Source of the DNA: Ryuthela nishihirai
Taxonomy: Eukaryota > Arthropoda > Arachnida > Araneae > Heptathelidae
Reading direction: 5' to 3'
Length of the DNA stretch: 64,000 bases
Assembly: GCA_038380435.1 (NCBI GenBank)
Contig: JAWZYU010000122.1
Span: 62,001 to 126,000 of the forward strand
Below are positions 13,079-25,032 of this stretch, piece by piece (positions within the stretch are counted from its first letter, which is position 1; each line of letters begins with the position of its first letter). Under the pieces are notes generated by a model. The model made no database searches. It had not been told where the DNA came from and was given only the letters and a program-made list of their open reading frames with translations. The position numbers and the translations under genes are program-made.

Positions 13079-14084
13079 AGTCAATCCCAAATACTCTCCA
13101 ATCCCATTTTCTGGTATTTGAATCACTTCTACTTCAACATAAAGATACACTCTCATTTGTGCTCTTTAAAGGAACCACACTGTGAGCACCCATGTCCCCA
13201 ATGTGAAAGGTGAGGAACACTGGTCCATATTACCAGACCATCATTGAAAAAGATTCTTGCAGAGATTTATAATGAAATGTTTTGTTTCAAAGCATTCTGA
13301 AGCTGGAGGCCTTGAATAGTGTACAAACTATAATAACCTATTATAAGAGTATCAAAATTCCATCAAAATTTCTGAGTATAGCCGCTTAGAAGTCTAAAAA
13401 CTAGAAACTACCTTTTTAATTTTAAGCAAGCGAAATATATTTCAAATTCCGTAATTCGTTTTGGTAAGTTAATAATTTATTTATTCAAATGGAGGAACAA
13501 ATAGGTCTGCGGCTCTGACTGCCACGTGTAATGCTAGGCGCAACACACGCAGCAATCAGAGGACACCTCCATGGAGTCAATCACAAATAACCTCCATCCC
13601 ACTTTCTGGTATTTGAATCACTCCTACTTCAACATATAGATACACTGTCATTCGTGCACTTTGAAGGAACCACAGTGTGAGCACTCGGTTCCCCAATGTG
13701 AAGGGTGAGGAACACCGGTCCATATTACCAGACCATCATTGAAAAAGATTCTTGCAGAGGTTTATAGTGAAATGTTTGGTTTCAAAGCATTCTGCAACTG
13801 GAGGCCTTAAATAGTGTACAAACTATAATAACCTATTATGAGAACATCAAAATTCCATCGAAATTTCCGAGTGTAGCGGCTTAGAAGTTTAAAAACCAGA
13901 AACTACCGTTTTAATTTAAGCAAACGAAATATATAAAAAGTTCCGTAATTCGTTGTGGTATCCTAATAACTTATTCGACCAAATGGAGGAACAAAGAGTT
14001 CTACGGCTCTGACTGCTTCGTGTATTGCTCTGCGCAACACACGCAGCAATCACAGGACAGCTCCATGGAGTACTTTCGTCTGTA

Positions 14085-14743
14085 CTTAGTAGTCACGGCG
14101 CAAAATTCCAAAGAGAAGCGATTCGAAGTTTAAACTCTAAATAGCATTGTTCGTATAAACATTTTCAGCTGATTAAAGTTCTGCAGTGAAAGTAAGCTTG
14201 AGGATTTTTGTACAGGAGCAAAAGTGACTGTGTAACTGAGATATTCAGTGTATTTATTACCAGGAGCCATTGAATGCATTTTCGTGTTAGCAACAAGAGA
14301 CGAGGAGCAGAAAGCCATTTTCCCACGTTCTGTGTCGGTCACTATGTTTAAAGTAACAATAACTGGAGAGTTGAGATGCCGAGATTAGGTTTATATAGTT
14401 CGGGGAAAGGGTGCGATCAGTTTTCCCATGGTAATGGAGGTTGAAACTCACGTAGCAAGATGCACCAGGTAGCAGGAGAAAGGGGTGTGTTAAAGTTGCG
14501 GTATTATCTCTGAAGGCGAAGATTTTGAGGGTTTCTCGGAAGAAACTCCAAAACTTTGGTTTTTGGAATGGGGGGAGAAAACGATGAATGCAGAGTCGAA
14601 CTGAACAAAACTGATCTTCAATGACAATTTTTGCAAGTGCGGTGCATGAAGTTTTGTTTTTAATTTCTCTTTTATGCTCGGGAATCTTGTGCTTTACGGT
14701 GCGTGTAGCGCAGCCGATATGGAAAGAAGGGGCATCTGTTGGG
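14085..14743 (+). repeat. Left arm of older inverted repeat (carries a shared repeat copy)
   Basis: This arm is repeated with many differences in reverse complement at about 14848-15520. The outer ~240 bp (14085-14325) is a copy of the repeat that also lies at 23985-24220 and 52795-53010. Recognisable phrases are GCGCAAAATTCC, AGTTTAAACTCTAAATAGC and GTTAGCAACAAGAG. No gene is evident; the open frame on the - strand is interrupted relative to the other copies. Confidence 0.75.
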
Positions 14744-14847
14744 GAAGTGCGGGTTAAGGAAAGGACTCCTCACCCTTACTTATACAGAAATAACTAACAT
14801 CCATTTGCATAAAGAGGATGTATTGGAGAATTAATTCTCACTTAGCC
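14744..14847. other. Spacer of the older inverted repeat
   Basis: About 100 bp of unmirrored sequence between the two arms. Nothing recognisable is present. Confidence 0.6.
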
Positions 14848-15520
14848 CACTGATTCCTCCTCTTTCTATATCGGCTGCACTACAATCACTGAAAAGCAGT
14901 GGATTGCCGAGCATAAATGGCATATTAAAAGCAAAACTCCAAGCACTGTCCTTGCCAAAGTTGTCTTTGAATGCCTGGAGGTTCCTCAGTTCGACTCTAC
15001 ATTCATAGTTTCTTCCCCCCATACCAAAACTCAAGTTAATTTCCTAGAGTCCAGGTTCTCAGAAACCCTCGAAATCTTCGCCTTCAGATATATATGCTAT
15101 AATTTTAACATACTCAATCCTCTTGCTGCCTCGGGCATGTTGCTACGTGAGTTCCAACTCCCACCACCCACCACCATGGGTCAAACAGCCGCAACCCTCC
15201 TACCAGCTAAATAAGCCTAATCTCGACACCTCAGCTTCCCATCTATTGCTCTTTTCAATATGATGACCGGCACGGCACGTGTGTTAATAGTTTTAAGCTA
15301 TTCGTCTCTTGTCGCTAAAACGAAAATGCATGCAAGCTCTCCTGGTAACGCACTAAAAATATCAGCTCCACAGTGACTTTTTTTACAGTACAAGAATCCT
15401 GAAACCTTCTTCCCTTGCCGACTTTATTCAGCTGAAAATGTCTTCAAGAAAAAGGCTACTAACTGTTTTAAAATCGAATAAGTTCCCGATGGAACTTTTC
15501 GCCGCCCTGATAATGATTGT
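14848..15520 (-). repeat. Right arm of older inverted repeat
   Basis: Diverged reverse complement of 14085-14743. For example, CTTTCTATATCGGCTGCAC near 14862 answers GCGCAGCCGATATGGAAAG near 14710. The outer part (about 15275-15510) is a further copy of the shared ~230-bp repeat. The visibly lower arm identity makes this older than the other fold-backs in the window. Confidence 0.72.
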
Positions 15521-15640
15521 CGAGTAAACCATGACGTAAATGCTCAATATCTACAATCAAATAAATAGCACATTTCTCTGCCTAACCCATATACGTGAGT
15601 GAATTTTGTATGGGTATTGTAATTGTACACTTTATCTTAT

Positions 15641-15850
15641 AGGCCTGAGGTCGAGTAGTTAGCACGCTTGGCTACTGATCAAAGGGACCTAGGTTCGAGC
15701 TCTGGTTAAGGCATGGATATTTGTGTTGTTTTTCTGCTGAGTTCTCGCCATCCTCACTCTCCTCAGGGAGGGAGGCGTCCGTCAGGACCCTCACCCCCAA
15801 TTATGAGAGACCTTCTACTGTGGCGTATTAAATTGACAGGCTCCTGTCAG
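15641..15850 (+). mobile_element. tRNA-like SINE fragment of a different family
   Basis: A tRNA-like head begins near 15641 (GGCCTGAGGTCGAGTAGTTAG). A B-box-like GGTTCGAGCTC lies near 15692, then a body with CTCAGGGAGGGAGGCGTCC. The body differs from the tRNA-Thr SINE elsewhere in the window. The head lacks a convincing full cloverleaf, so I call it a SINE piece rather than a tRNA gene. Confidence 0.5.
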
Positions 15851-17235
15851 AACTGTTTCAAAGGTTATTTATTTTATTTATAACTTAGTAATAATGCCGT
15901 GAAATCGTTTCTCGATATTTCACTTCTATCTCTACAGTTTCTTCTACAACTTGGTTTATTTCGTTGCATATTCTTTGTTTTCATTATGAAATGCTGAGTG
16001 TCGATGTTGGCGAAATAATTTTCTTTTAATTTTTTTTTAATTTTTAATTTTCTTTTGTGTGTTAACCTATATGTTTAGATGAAATTGATGATTGATGTCT
16101 TGGTTTGGGAAGAGTAATATTAAAATATGATATATGTTAGTACATTATTGTAATCATGGCCATATCAATGGAGAGAGCAAGGGAGACATGCCCGCCCTTT
16201 TAGAATGATAGTACGTGTAACACAGAAACTAAAAGTATTAAATTTATTTATATTTCATGCATTTTTCAATAAATTTTCTAAAGATATTTGAAACGAAGAG
16301 GAAAATATTTTGCTGCATTGGAAATCCAGTCTGTTGCCCCCCCAACCTCACGATTTGTTTCTAAATCAGGGCCTGATGGTAATAAACCAATGAATGAAAA
16401 TTCCGTAATGCTGTAAATGGCCCACTTTCAAATAAAGCGTTAAGTTCACTAGTATCACCTATTGAATTGAGTTTAATTTTATATTTGCTAGAAAAATCTC
16501 TTAACGACATGTCATTTGACTATTGCAGTAATTTTATACAGTTAGTCGTTACATTGTTCAAATTAATTGCTTTTAGATAACTATACATATATTAAACTAA
16601 AGCAGCTAACCCGTGTTCCAAAACTAAGTTTTACATATATACACACTTTAAAAATACTAAACTGATTGTTAGTTTTGTACAAGGGGAATGTTAGTGTTCA
16701 GTTCATGTTGTCACTTTGTTTTGTTAGATGTCATATGGTTCATACACACCCGAAGAAAGAACTGAATAAACCACAGCCTTATTGATATAGTACTGAAATC
16801 GTCAAAACCTTGACTTTTGCAATAAATATAGCACTTGTATACAGGACAGTGATTTCTGCGATGACCAAGTTTAGAGATTATTTCCTTCCTTTGCACTCTC
16901 TTTTACAAAAAGATCTACCTGAGTATTCTGATGTATGACCCAAATCTGACTTTCATGGTGATCAAGCCATACAAAGATCACATTTGAAGTATTCCTCTCT
17001 CACAAATTGCAGACGAACATGATTTATATCAACTCGTTTTAGGTTGCACGTTTTTTAATAGAGGGTTGTTTTTAGACTAACAGAGTATTTATAGTAGGGT
17101 TGATTAAGGTATGCGCTGTTTAGAGTAGGTATGATATTTAACGAAAATGACTGGTAGTTCGATTTAACTCGGTTTATCCATTACTGTTCAAAGTCATCTC
17201 TATGGCAATTACATAATTCATAAATACATTTGTGA
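15851..17235. other. AT-rich DNA without recognised features
   Basis: I see no gene, RNA or organised repeat in this ~1.4 kb. The few open frames are short, AT-driven and without motifs. It ends where the 504-bp tandem repeat becomes recognisable. Confidence 0.55.
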
Positions 17236-20200
17236 ACCATACATTTGAATCTGAGAAACCCTGGGGAGCTTCTCACATTCACATGTATTTATAAAATTAT
17301 ATGATACGAGTTCTAGGTTTATTCACCTCATAAATGAAAGTGAAAACCAAAAAGTGTTTTCCCATATTCAGGTGAATATTTCAAATCATGTATCGAAGCA
17401 TTTACGCCAATTTCATATTAGAGAAATATTTGAAGCACAGTGAAATTTCATATATCTAATCAATATATTTCCCTGAATATACATATGTCGTTAAATCCTC
17501 CATTCAAATCCAATTCCACAAAGCCACACGTATTACGATCTGAACGATACCTGTAGAAAGATTAGTTAATTGTAGACTCTTATATCGGAAAATGTGATAA
17601 CGTGTGTGTTCAGTTATCGAGACTTTGATCCTTAAGGTTGTTGAGCAAATGATATAGTTTCCTTATACATTAAAGAAATAATCGTTTTTCTCAAAGATTC
17701 ACTACTATGTAGAGAACACACGTGATTTAGTAACCTTTCCTTAAATCTGAACGTGAGAACCCCTCGGGAGCTTCTCACATTCACGTGTATTTATAAAATT
17801 ACATGATGCGAGTTCTAGGTTTGTTCACGTCAAAAATGAAAGTGAAAACCAAAAAGGGTTTTCCCATATTCAGGTGAATACTTCAAATCATCTATCGAAG
17901 CACCTTTACGGCAATTTCATACTAGAGAAACATTTGAAACACAGTGAAGTTTCATATATCTAATCAGTATATTTCCCTGAATATATATATATATATGTCG
18001 TTAAATCCTCCATTCAAATCCAATTCCACAAAGCCATGCCTATTACGATCCGAACGATCCCTGTAGAAAAATTAGTTAATTGTAGACTCTTATAATGGAA
18101 AATGTGATAACGTGTGGGTTCAGTTATCGAGACTTTGATCCTCAAGGTTGTTGAGCAAATGATATAGTTTCCTTAAAGATGAAAGAAATAAACGTTTTTT
18201 TCAAAGATTCATTACTATGTAGAGAACACACGTGATTTAGTAACCTTTCCTCACATCAGAACGTGAGAACCGCTGGGGAGATTCTCACATTCACATATAT
18301 TTATTTAATTACATGATACGAGATCTAGGTTTGTTCACCTAATAAATGAAAGTGAAAACCAAAAATGGCTTTCCCATATTCAGGTGAATAATTCAAATCG
18401 TGTATCGAAGCACTTTTACGCCAATTTCATACTAGAGAAACATTTTAAGCACAGTAAAGTTTCATATATGTAATCAATATATTTCCCTGAATATACATAT
18501 GTCGTTAAATCCTCCATTCAAATCCAATTTCACAAAGCCATACCTATTACGATCTGACCGATCCCTGTAGAAAGATTAGTTAATTATAGACTCTAATAAT
18601 GGAGAATGGGATAAAGTGTGGGTTCAGTTATCGAGACTTTGATCCTCAAGGTTGTTGAGCAAATGATATAATTTCCTTCATGAATGAAAGAAATCATCGT
18701 TTTTCTAAAAGATTCACTACTATATAGAGAACACATGTGATATAGTAACCTTTCCTTACATCTGAACGTGAGAACCCCTGGGAAGCTTCTCACATTCACA
18801 TGTATTTATAAAATTACATGAAACTAGTTCTAGGTTTGTTTACCTCATAAATGAAAGTGAAAACCAAAAAGTGTTTTCACGTATTCAGGTGAATATTTCA
18901 AGTCATGTATCGAAGAACGTTTACGCCAATTTCATACTAGAGAAACATTTGAAACACAGTGATGTTGCATATATCTAATCAATATATTTCCCTGAATATA
19001 CATATGTCGTTAAATCCTCCATTCAAATCCAATTCCACAAAGATATACTTATTACGTTCTGAACGATCCCTGTAGAAAAATTAGTTAATTATAGACTCTT
19101 ATATTGGAAAATGTGATAACGTGTGTGTTCAGTTATCGAGACTTTGATCCTCAAGATTGTTGAGCAAATGATATAGTTTCCTTATAGATGAAAGAAATAA
19201 TCGTTTTTCTCAAAGATTCAGTACTATGTAGAGAACACACGTGATTTAGTAACCTTTTGTTACATCTGAACGCGAGAACCCCTCGGGAGCTTCTCACATT
19301 CACATGGATTTATAAAATTACATGATGCGAGTTCTAGGTTTGTTCACCACATAAATGAAAGTGAAAACCAAAAAATGTTTTCCCATATTCAGGTGAATAT
19401 TTCAAATCGTGTATCGAAGCACTTTTACGCCAATTTCATACTAGAGAAACATTTGAAACACAGTGAAGTTTCATATATCTAATCAATATATTTCCCTGAA
19501 TATATATATGTCGTTAAATCCTCCATTCAAATCCCATTCCACAAAGCCAAACCTATTACGATCAGAACGATCCCTGTAGAAAGATTAGTTAATTACAGAC
19601 TCTTATATTGGAAAATGGGATAACCGTTGGGTTCAGTTATCGAGACTTTGATCCTCAAGTTTGTTGAGCAACTGATATAGTTTCCTTATAGATGAAAGTA
19701 ATCATCGTTTTTCTAAGAGATTCACTACTATATAGAGAACACATGTGATTTAGTAACCTCTCCTTACATCTGAACGTGAAAACCCATGGAGAGCTTCTCA
19801 CATTCACATGTATTTATAAAATTACATGATGCGAGTTCTAGGTTTGTTCACCTCATAAATGAATATAAAAACCAAAAAGGATTTTCCCATATTCAGGTGA
19901 ATATTTCAAATCGTGTATCGAAGCATTTTTACGCCAATTTCATATTTGAAAAACATTTGAAACACAGTAAAATTTCATACATCTAATCAATATATTTCCC
20001 TGAATATACATATGTCGTTAAACCCTCCATTAAAATCCAATTCCATAAAGTCATACCTTTTACGATGTGAACGATCCCTGTAGAAGGAATAGTTAATTGT
20101 AGATTCTTATATCGGAAAATGGGATAACGTGTGGGTTCAGTTATCGAGACTTTGATCCTCAAGGTTGTTGAGCAAATGATATAGATTCCTTATAGATGAA

Positions 20201-20937
20201 AGAAAACATCGTTTTTCTAAAAGATTCACTACTATGTAGAGAACACACGTGATTTAGTAACCTTTCCTTACAGCTGAACGTGAGAACCCCTGGGGAGCTT
20301 CTCACATTCGCATGTATTTATGAAATTACATGATACGAGGTCTAGGTTTGTTCACCTCATAAATGAAACTGAAAAACGAAAAGGGTTTTCCCATATTCAG
20401 GTGAATATTTCAAATCAGGTATCGAAACACCTTTTCGCCAAATTTACACTAGAGAAACATTTGAAACACAGTGAAGTTAGATATATCTAATCAATATATT
20501 TCGCTGAATATACATATGTCGTTAAATCCGCCATTCAAATCCAATTCCACAAAGCCATACATATTACGTTCTGGTCGATACCTGTAGAAAGATTATTTAA
20601 TTACAGACTCTTATATTGGAAAATGTTATAACGTGTGGGTTCAGTTATCGAGCCTTTGGTCCTTAAGGTTGTTGAGCAAATGATATAGTTTCCTTAAAGA
20701 CGAAAGAAATAATCATTTTTCTCAAAGGTTCACTACTATGTAGAGAACACACGTGATTTAGTAATCTTTCCTTACATCTGAACGAGAGAACCCCTGGGGA
20801 GATTCCCACATTCACATGTATCTATAAAATTACATGATACTAGTTCCAGCTTTGTTCATTTCATGAATGAAAGTGAAAGCAGAAAAGTGGTTTCCCATAT
20901 TCAGGTGAATATTTCAAATCATGTATCGAAGCACTTT
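17236..20937 (+). repeat. 504-bp tandem repeat array
   Basis: The phrase GAACGTGAGAACCCCTGGGG or a variant recurs near 17749, 18259, 18764, 19268, 19772, 20276 and 20780, a remarkably regular 504-505 bp period after the first units. A slightly diverged unit precedes these from about 17236. The last unit is cut off after ~157 bp at 20937, directly where the 57-bp satellite starts. Units are AT-rich, contain a short TATATA run of variable length, and hold no conserved reading frame. Confidence 0.95.
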
Positions 20938-23900
20938 TTGGTGCCCGAGAGCACAAAAAATACCTCCCCCAGGTCATGACGCAAGAACACCTAACAGGTG
21001 CCCGAGAGCACAAAAAATACCTCCCCCAGGTCATGAGGCGGGAACACCTAACAGGTGCCCGAGAGCACAAAAAAACCTCCCCCAGGTCATGAGGCGGGAA
21101 CAACTAAGAGGTGCCCGAGAGCACAAGGAAAAACATCCCCCAGGTCATGAGGCGGGAACACCAAACAGGTGCCCAAGAGCACAAAAAACCTCCCCAGGAA
21201 ATGACGCGAGAAAACCTAACAGGTGACCGAGAGCACAAAAAATACCTCCCCCAGGTCATGAGGCGGGAACTCGTAACAGGTGCACGAGAACACAAAAAAA
21301 ACCTCCCCAGGTCATGACGTGGCAACACCTAACAGGTGTCCGAGAGCACAAAAAAATACCTCCCTAAGGTCATGACATGGGAACACCTAACGGGTGCCCG
21401 AGAGCACAAAAAATACCTCCCCCAGGTCATGAGGCGGGAACACCTAACAGGTGCCCGAGAGCACAAAAAATACCTCCCCCAGGTCATGACGCGGGAACAC
21501 CTAACAGGTGCCCGAGAGCACAAAAAATACCTCCCCCAGATGATGATGCAGGAACACCTAACTGGTGCCCGAGAGCACAAAAAATACCTCCCCCAGGTAA
21601 TGAGGTGGGAATACCTAAAAGGTGTCCGAGAGCACAAAAATACCTCCCCCAGGTCATGAGGTACAGGTAACAGTGTTTTGTGCACTCGTAACAGGTGCCC
21701 GAGGTCATGAGGTACAGTAACAGTGTTTTGTGCACTCGTAACAGGTGTCCGAGGTCCCCCAGGTCATGAGCTACAGTAACAGTGTTTTGTGCACTCGTAA
21801 CAGGTGCCCGAGAGCACAAAAAAATACCTCCACAGGTCATGATGCGGGAACACCTAACAGGTGCCCGAGAGCACCAAAAAAAATACCTCCCCCAGGTCAT
21901 GAGTCGGGAACACCTAACAGGTGCCCAAGAGCACAAAAAATACCTCCCCCAGATCATGAGGTGGGAACACCTAAGAGGTGCCCGAGAGCACAAAAAAAAC
22001 TCCCCCTGGTCATGACGCGGGAACACCTAACAGGTGCTCAAAAGCACAAAAAATACATCCCCCAGGTCATGAGGCAGGAACACCTAACAGGTGCCCGAGA
22101 GCACAAAAAATACCTCCCCAGGTCATGAGGCGGGAACTCATAACAGGTGCCCGACAGCACAAAAATAATACCTCCCCAGGTCATGAAAGGGAAACACCTA
22201 ACAAGTGCCCGAGAGCACAAAAAATACCTCCCACAGGTCATGAGGCGGGAACACCCAACAGGTGCTCGAGAGCAAAAAAATACCTCCCCAGGTCATGAGG
22301 TGGGAACACCTAACAGGTGCCCGAGAGCACATAAAATACCTCCCCCAAGTCATGACGTGGGAACACCTAACCGGTGCCCGAGAGAACAAAAAATACCTCC
22401 CCCAGGTCATGACGCGGGAACACCTAACAGGTGCCCGAGAGCACAAAAAATACCTCCCCCAGGTCATGAGGCGGGAATACCTAACAGGTGCCCGAGAGCA
22501 CAAAAATACCTCCCCCAGGTCATGAGGGGAACTCGTAACAGGTGCCTGAGAGCAGAAAAAACTTCTCCCAGGTCATGAGGCGAGAACGCGTAACAGGTGC
22601 CCGAGAGCACACAAAAAAAAAAACCCCAGGTCATGACGCGCGTACACCTAACAGGTGCCCGAGAGCACAAAAAATCCCTCCCCCAAGTCACGAGGCAGGA
22701 ACACCTAACAAGTGCCCGTGAGCACAAAAAATACCTCCCCCAGGACATGACGCAGGAACACCTAACAGGTGCGCGAGAGCACAAAAAAACTCCCCCAGGT
22801 CGTGACGCGGGAACACCTAACAGGTGCCCGAGAGCACAAAAAAATACCTCCCCCAGGTCATGAGGCGGGAACACCTAACAGGTGCCCGAGAGCACAAAAA
22901 AACTCCCCCAGGTCATGACGCGGGAACACCTAAAAGGTGCCCGAGAGCACAAAAAATACCTCCCCTAGGTCATGACGCGGGAACACCTAACAGGTGCCCG
23001 AGAGCACAAAAATAATACCTCCCCCAGGTGATGAGGCGGGAACACCTATTGGGTGCCCAAGAGCACAAAAAATACCTCCCGCAGGTCATGAGGCGGGAAC
23101 ACCTAACAGGTGCGCGAGAGCACAAAAAAAACTCCCCCAGGTCGTGACGCGGGAACACCTAACAGGTTCCCGAGAGCACAAAAGAAACGTCCCCCAGGTC
23201 ATGAGGCGGGAACACCTGACATGTGCTCGAGAGCACAAAAAATACCTCCCCAGGTCATGACGCGAGAGCACAAAAAATACCTCCCCCAGGTCATGAGGCG
23301 GGAACACCTAACAGGTGCCCGAGAGCACAAAAAAACATCCCCCAGGTCATGAGGCGGGAACACCTAACAGGTGCCCGAGAGCACAAAAAAAAACCTCCCC
23401 AGGTCATGTGGCGGGAACACCTAACATCTGCCCGAGAGCACAAAAAAACTCCCTAGGACATGACGCGGGAACACCTAACAGGTGCCCGAGAGCACAAAAA
23501 ATACCTCCCCCAGGTCATGAGGCGAAAACTCGTAACAGGTGCCCGAGAGCACAAAAAAACCTCCCCAGGTCATGACGCGGGAACACCTAACAAGTGCCCG
23601 AGAGCACAAAAAATACCTCCTCCAGGTCATGATGCGGGAACACCTAACAGGTGCCCGAGAGCACAAAAAAAACCTCCCCCAGGTCATGAGTTGGAAACAC
23701 CTAACAGGTGCCCGAGAGCACAAAAAATACCTCCCCCAGGTCATGACGCGGGAACACCTAACATGTGCCCGAGAGCACAAAAAATACCTCCCCCAGGTCA
23801 TGAGGCGGGAACACCTAACGGGTCCCGAGAGCACGAAAAAAAACTCCCCCAGGTCATGAGGCGGGAACTCGTAACAGGTGCCCGAGAGCACAAAAAAAAA

Positions 23901-23982
23901 ACCTCCCCCAGGTAATGACGTGGGAACACCTAACAGGTGCCCGAGACCACAAAAAAAATACCTCCCCCAGGTCATGAGTCGC
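20938..23982 (+). repeat. 57-bp satellite, about 53 units
   Basis: The monomer runs from GGTGCCCGAGAGCAC through an A-run, ACCTCCCCCAGGTCATGA and CGCGGGAACACCTAACA. Successive starts are at 20940, 20997 and 21054, then drift with A-run length. Variants include GAGGCGGG versus GACGCGGG and AACTCGTAACAGG. A separate sub-block at 21660-21810 carries CAGTGTTTTGTGCACTCG three times. Because 57 is 19 codons, long frames appear on both strands by repetition. They are not genes. About three inverted units survive at 53030-53218. Confidence 0.96.
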
Positions 23983-23984
23983 CT

Positions 23985-24220
23985 CTTGTTGCTAACTTCG
24001 CCTCTTGTTGCTAACAAGAAAATGCATCGAAGGGCTCCTGGTAACGCACTGAAAATCTCAGTTACACAGTCACTTTTGCTGTAGTACAAGAATCCTGAAA
24101 CACACTTCCACTGCAGGACTTTAATCAGCTAAAAATGTTTATACGAACAATGCTATTTAGAGTTTAAACATCGGATCGCTTCTCTTCGGAATTTTGTGCC
24201 GCCCTGGTGGTGACCGCTAA
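23985..24220 (+). repeat. Shared ~230-bp repeat, left palindrome copy
   Basis: It contains CTCTTGTTGCTAAC (twice in tandem), AACAATGCTATTTAGAG and ends at GTGCCGCCCTGG. Other copies are at 14085-14325, 15275-15510 and 52795-53010. It directly abuts the 57-bp satellite. Confidence 0.85.
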
Positions 24221-24870
24221 ATACAAATGAAAGCGCTAGTAGGGGTAAAGTGGGGATTCTGGGCCAGTGGCGGGTCAATGTTAATCCTATGGGACCCGCC
24301 ACCCATGTGTTTCAAGCTGGCGGCGGGTCATTATCAATCACATCACTCAGAATTCTCACTGTTATTTTTTAAGACTAAAGTTGAACAATGGTGAATAAAA
24401 TACCTCCCTCTAGTAATGTAATAATCTGAAATTATTCAGTTAAATTGAAGATAATAATTCTAATCTTCAATTTAGGTTATTATTATTATTCAGTTAAATT
24501 GAAGATAATAATTCTAATCTCCAATTCAATTCTTCATCTAAATATATAATAGATGGTATTGAATAACAACCCACTCGTAATTTCCACCAACGCCCATCGT
24601 GGTCTCCACAAAGCCCGGAAATATTTTTGAGTCCACCATTTAGAAACCGGACGTCACCACAAACTCCCGTGATTTTGCCGGTCGTCCACCATCTTGGTTT
24701 CTACCCTCATCCGAAATTTCCAAGTCCAGAATCCACCATCTTGGTTCCTGACGACACCTATTAGAAGTTCTACCTTTCAAAATATTTTTACCCAATGGCA
24801 TTTTTTTTTTGCTTTACATTTTCTGCGGGACAGCCTTTTATTTTAGTTTCTGAGGGATAGTCCTCCTTCT
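24221..24870. other. Upstream region of the polymerase B pseudogene, left arm
   Basis: This non-coding stretch holds a GGCGGGTC-type inverted pair near 24266-24330 and a tandem duplication of a TTCAGTTAAATTGAAGATAA phrase (24440-24530). Further on the phrase CCACCATCTTGG is repeated (24685-24745). The mirror lies at 52137-52790. No gene is seen. Confidence 0.6.
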
Positions 24871-24872
24871 AG

Positions 24873-24900
24873 TATAAATACGACATCCACCAGTCAGAAT
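24873..24900 (+). promoter_or_regulatory. Candidate core promoter of the polymerase B pseudogene (left)
   Basis: TATAAATA at 24873-24880 is followed about 20 bp later by CAGTCAGAA, close to an arthropod initiator (TCAGT-like). The first ATG of the zinc-finger frame is at 25033. The spacing suits a TATA-dependent RNA polymerase II promoter. It is preserved in the other arm at 52127-52134. Confidence 0.5.
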
Positions 24901-25032
24901 CCTCATTCTGTTGTCAGACGTTGACAGTGACAGTTCTCTGCTGCTGCTTCTCCGTGATTTTTTCAACGGCAAAAGTGATAGTTCTCCACGCCCTCGTGTA
25001 GTATCAGCTATTTTACAACTCACTGTTCCATA

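Larger units (their letters stand above)
8374..14070 (-). repeat. ~496-bp satellite array, reverse orientation
   Basis: The same monomer as at 1515-5194 but inverted. The start-equivalent points fall near 9115, 9591, 10085, 10550, 10850, 11345, 11835, 12332, 12830, 13225 and 13722. Most spacings are 460-500 bp. Units near 10,550-10,850 (about 300 bp) and near 12,830-13,225 are shortened or rearranged. The order of the two subtypes outward from 8374 is not the mirror of the left array. So either the arrays diverged by unequal exchange after the inversion, or only the junction was duplicated. The array stops inside a unit near 14070. Confidence 0.95.

Noticed and set aside
20938..23982. CRISPR-like array
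   Set aside because: Units are contiguous with no unique spacers, the context is eukaryotic, and there are no cas genes.
20921..24089. Long open frames on both strands encoding a 19-residue repeat
   Set aside because: They arise because the 57-bp unit is 19 codons. Frames are open on both strands at once, shift with A-run length, and carry no known motif.
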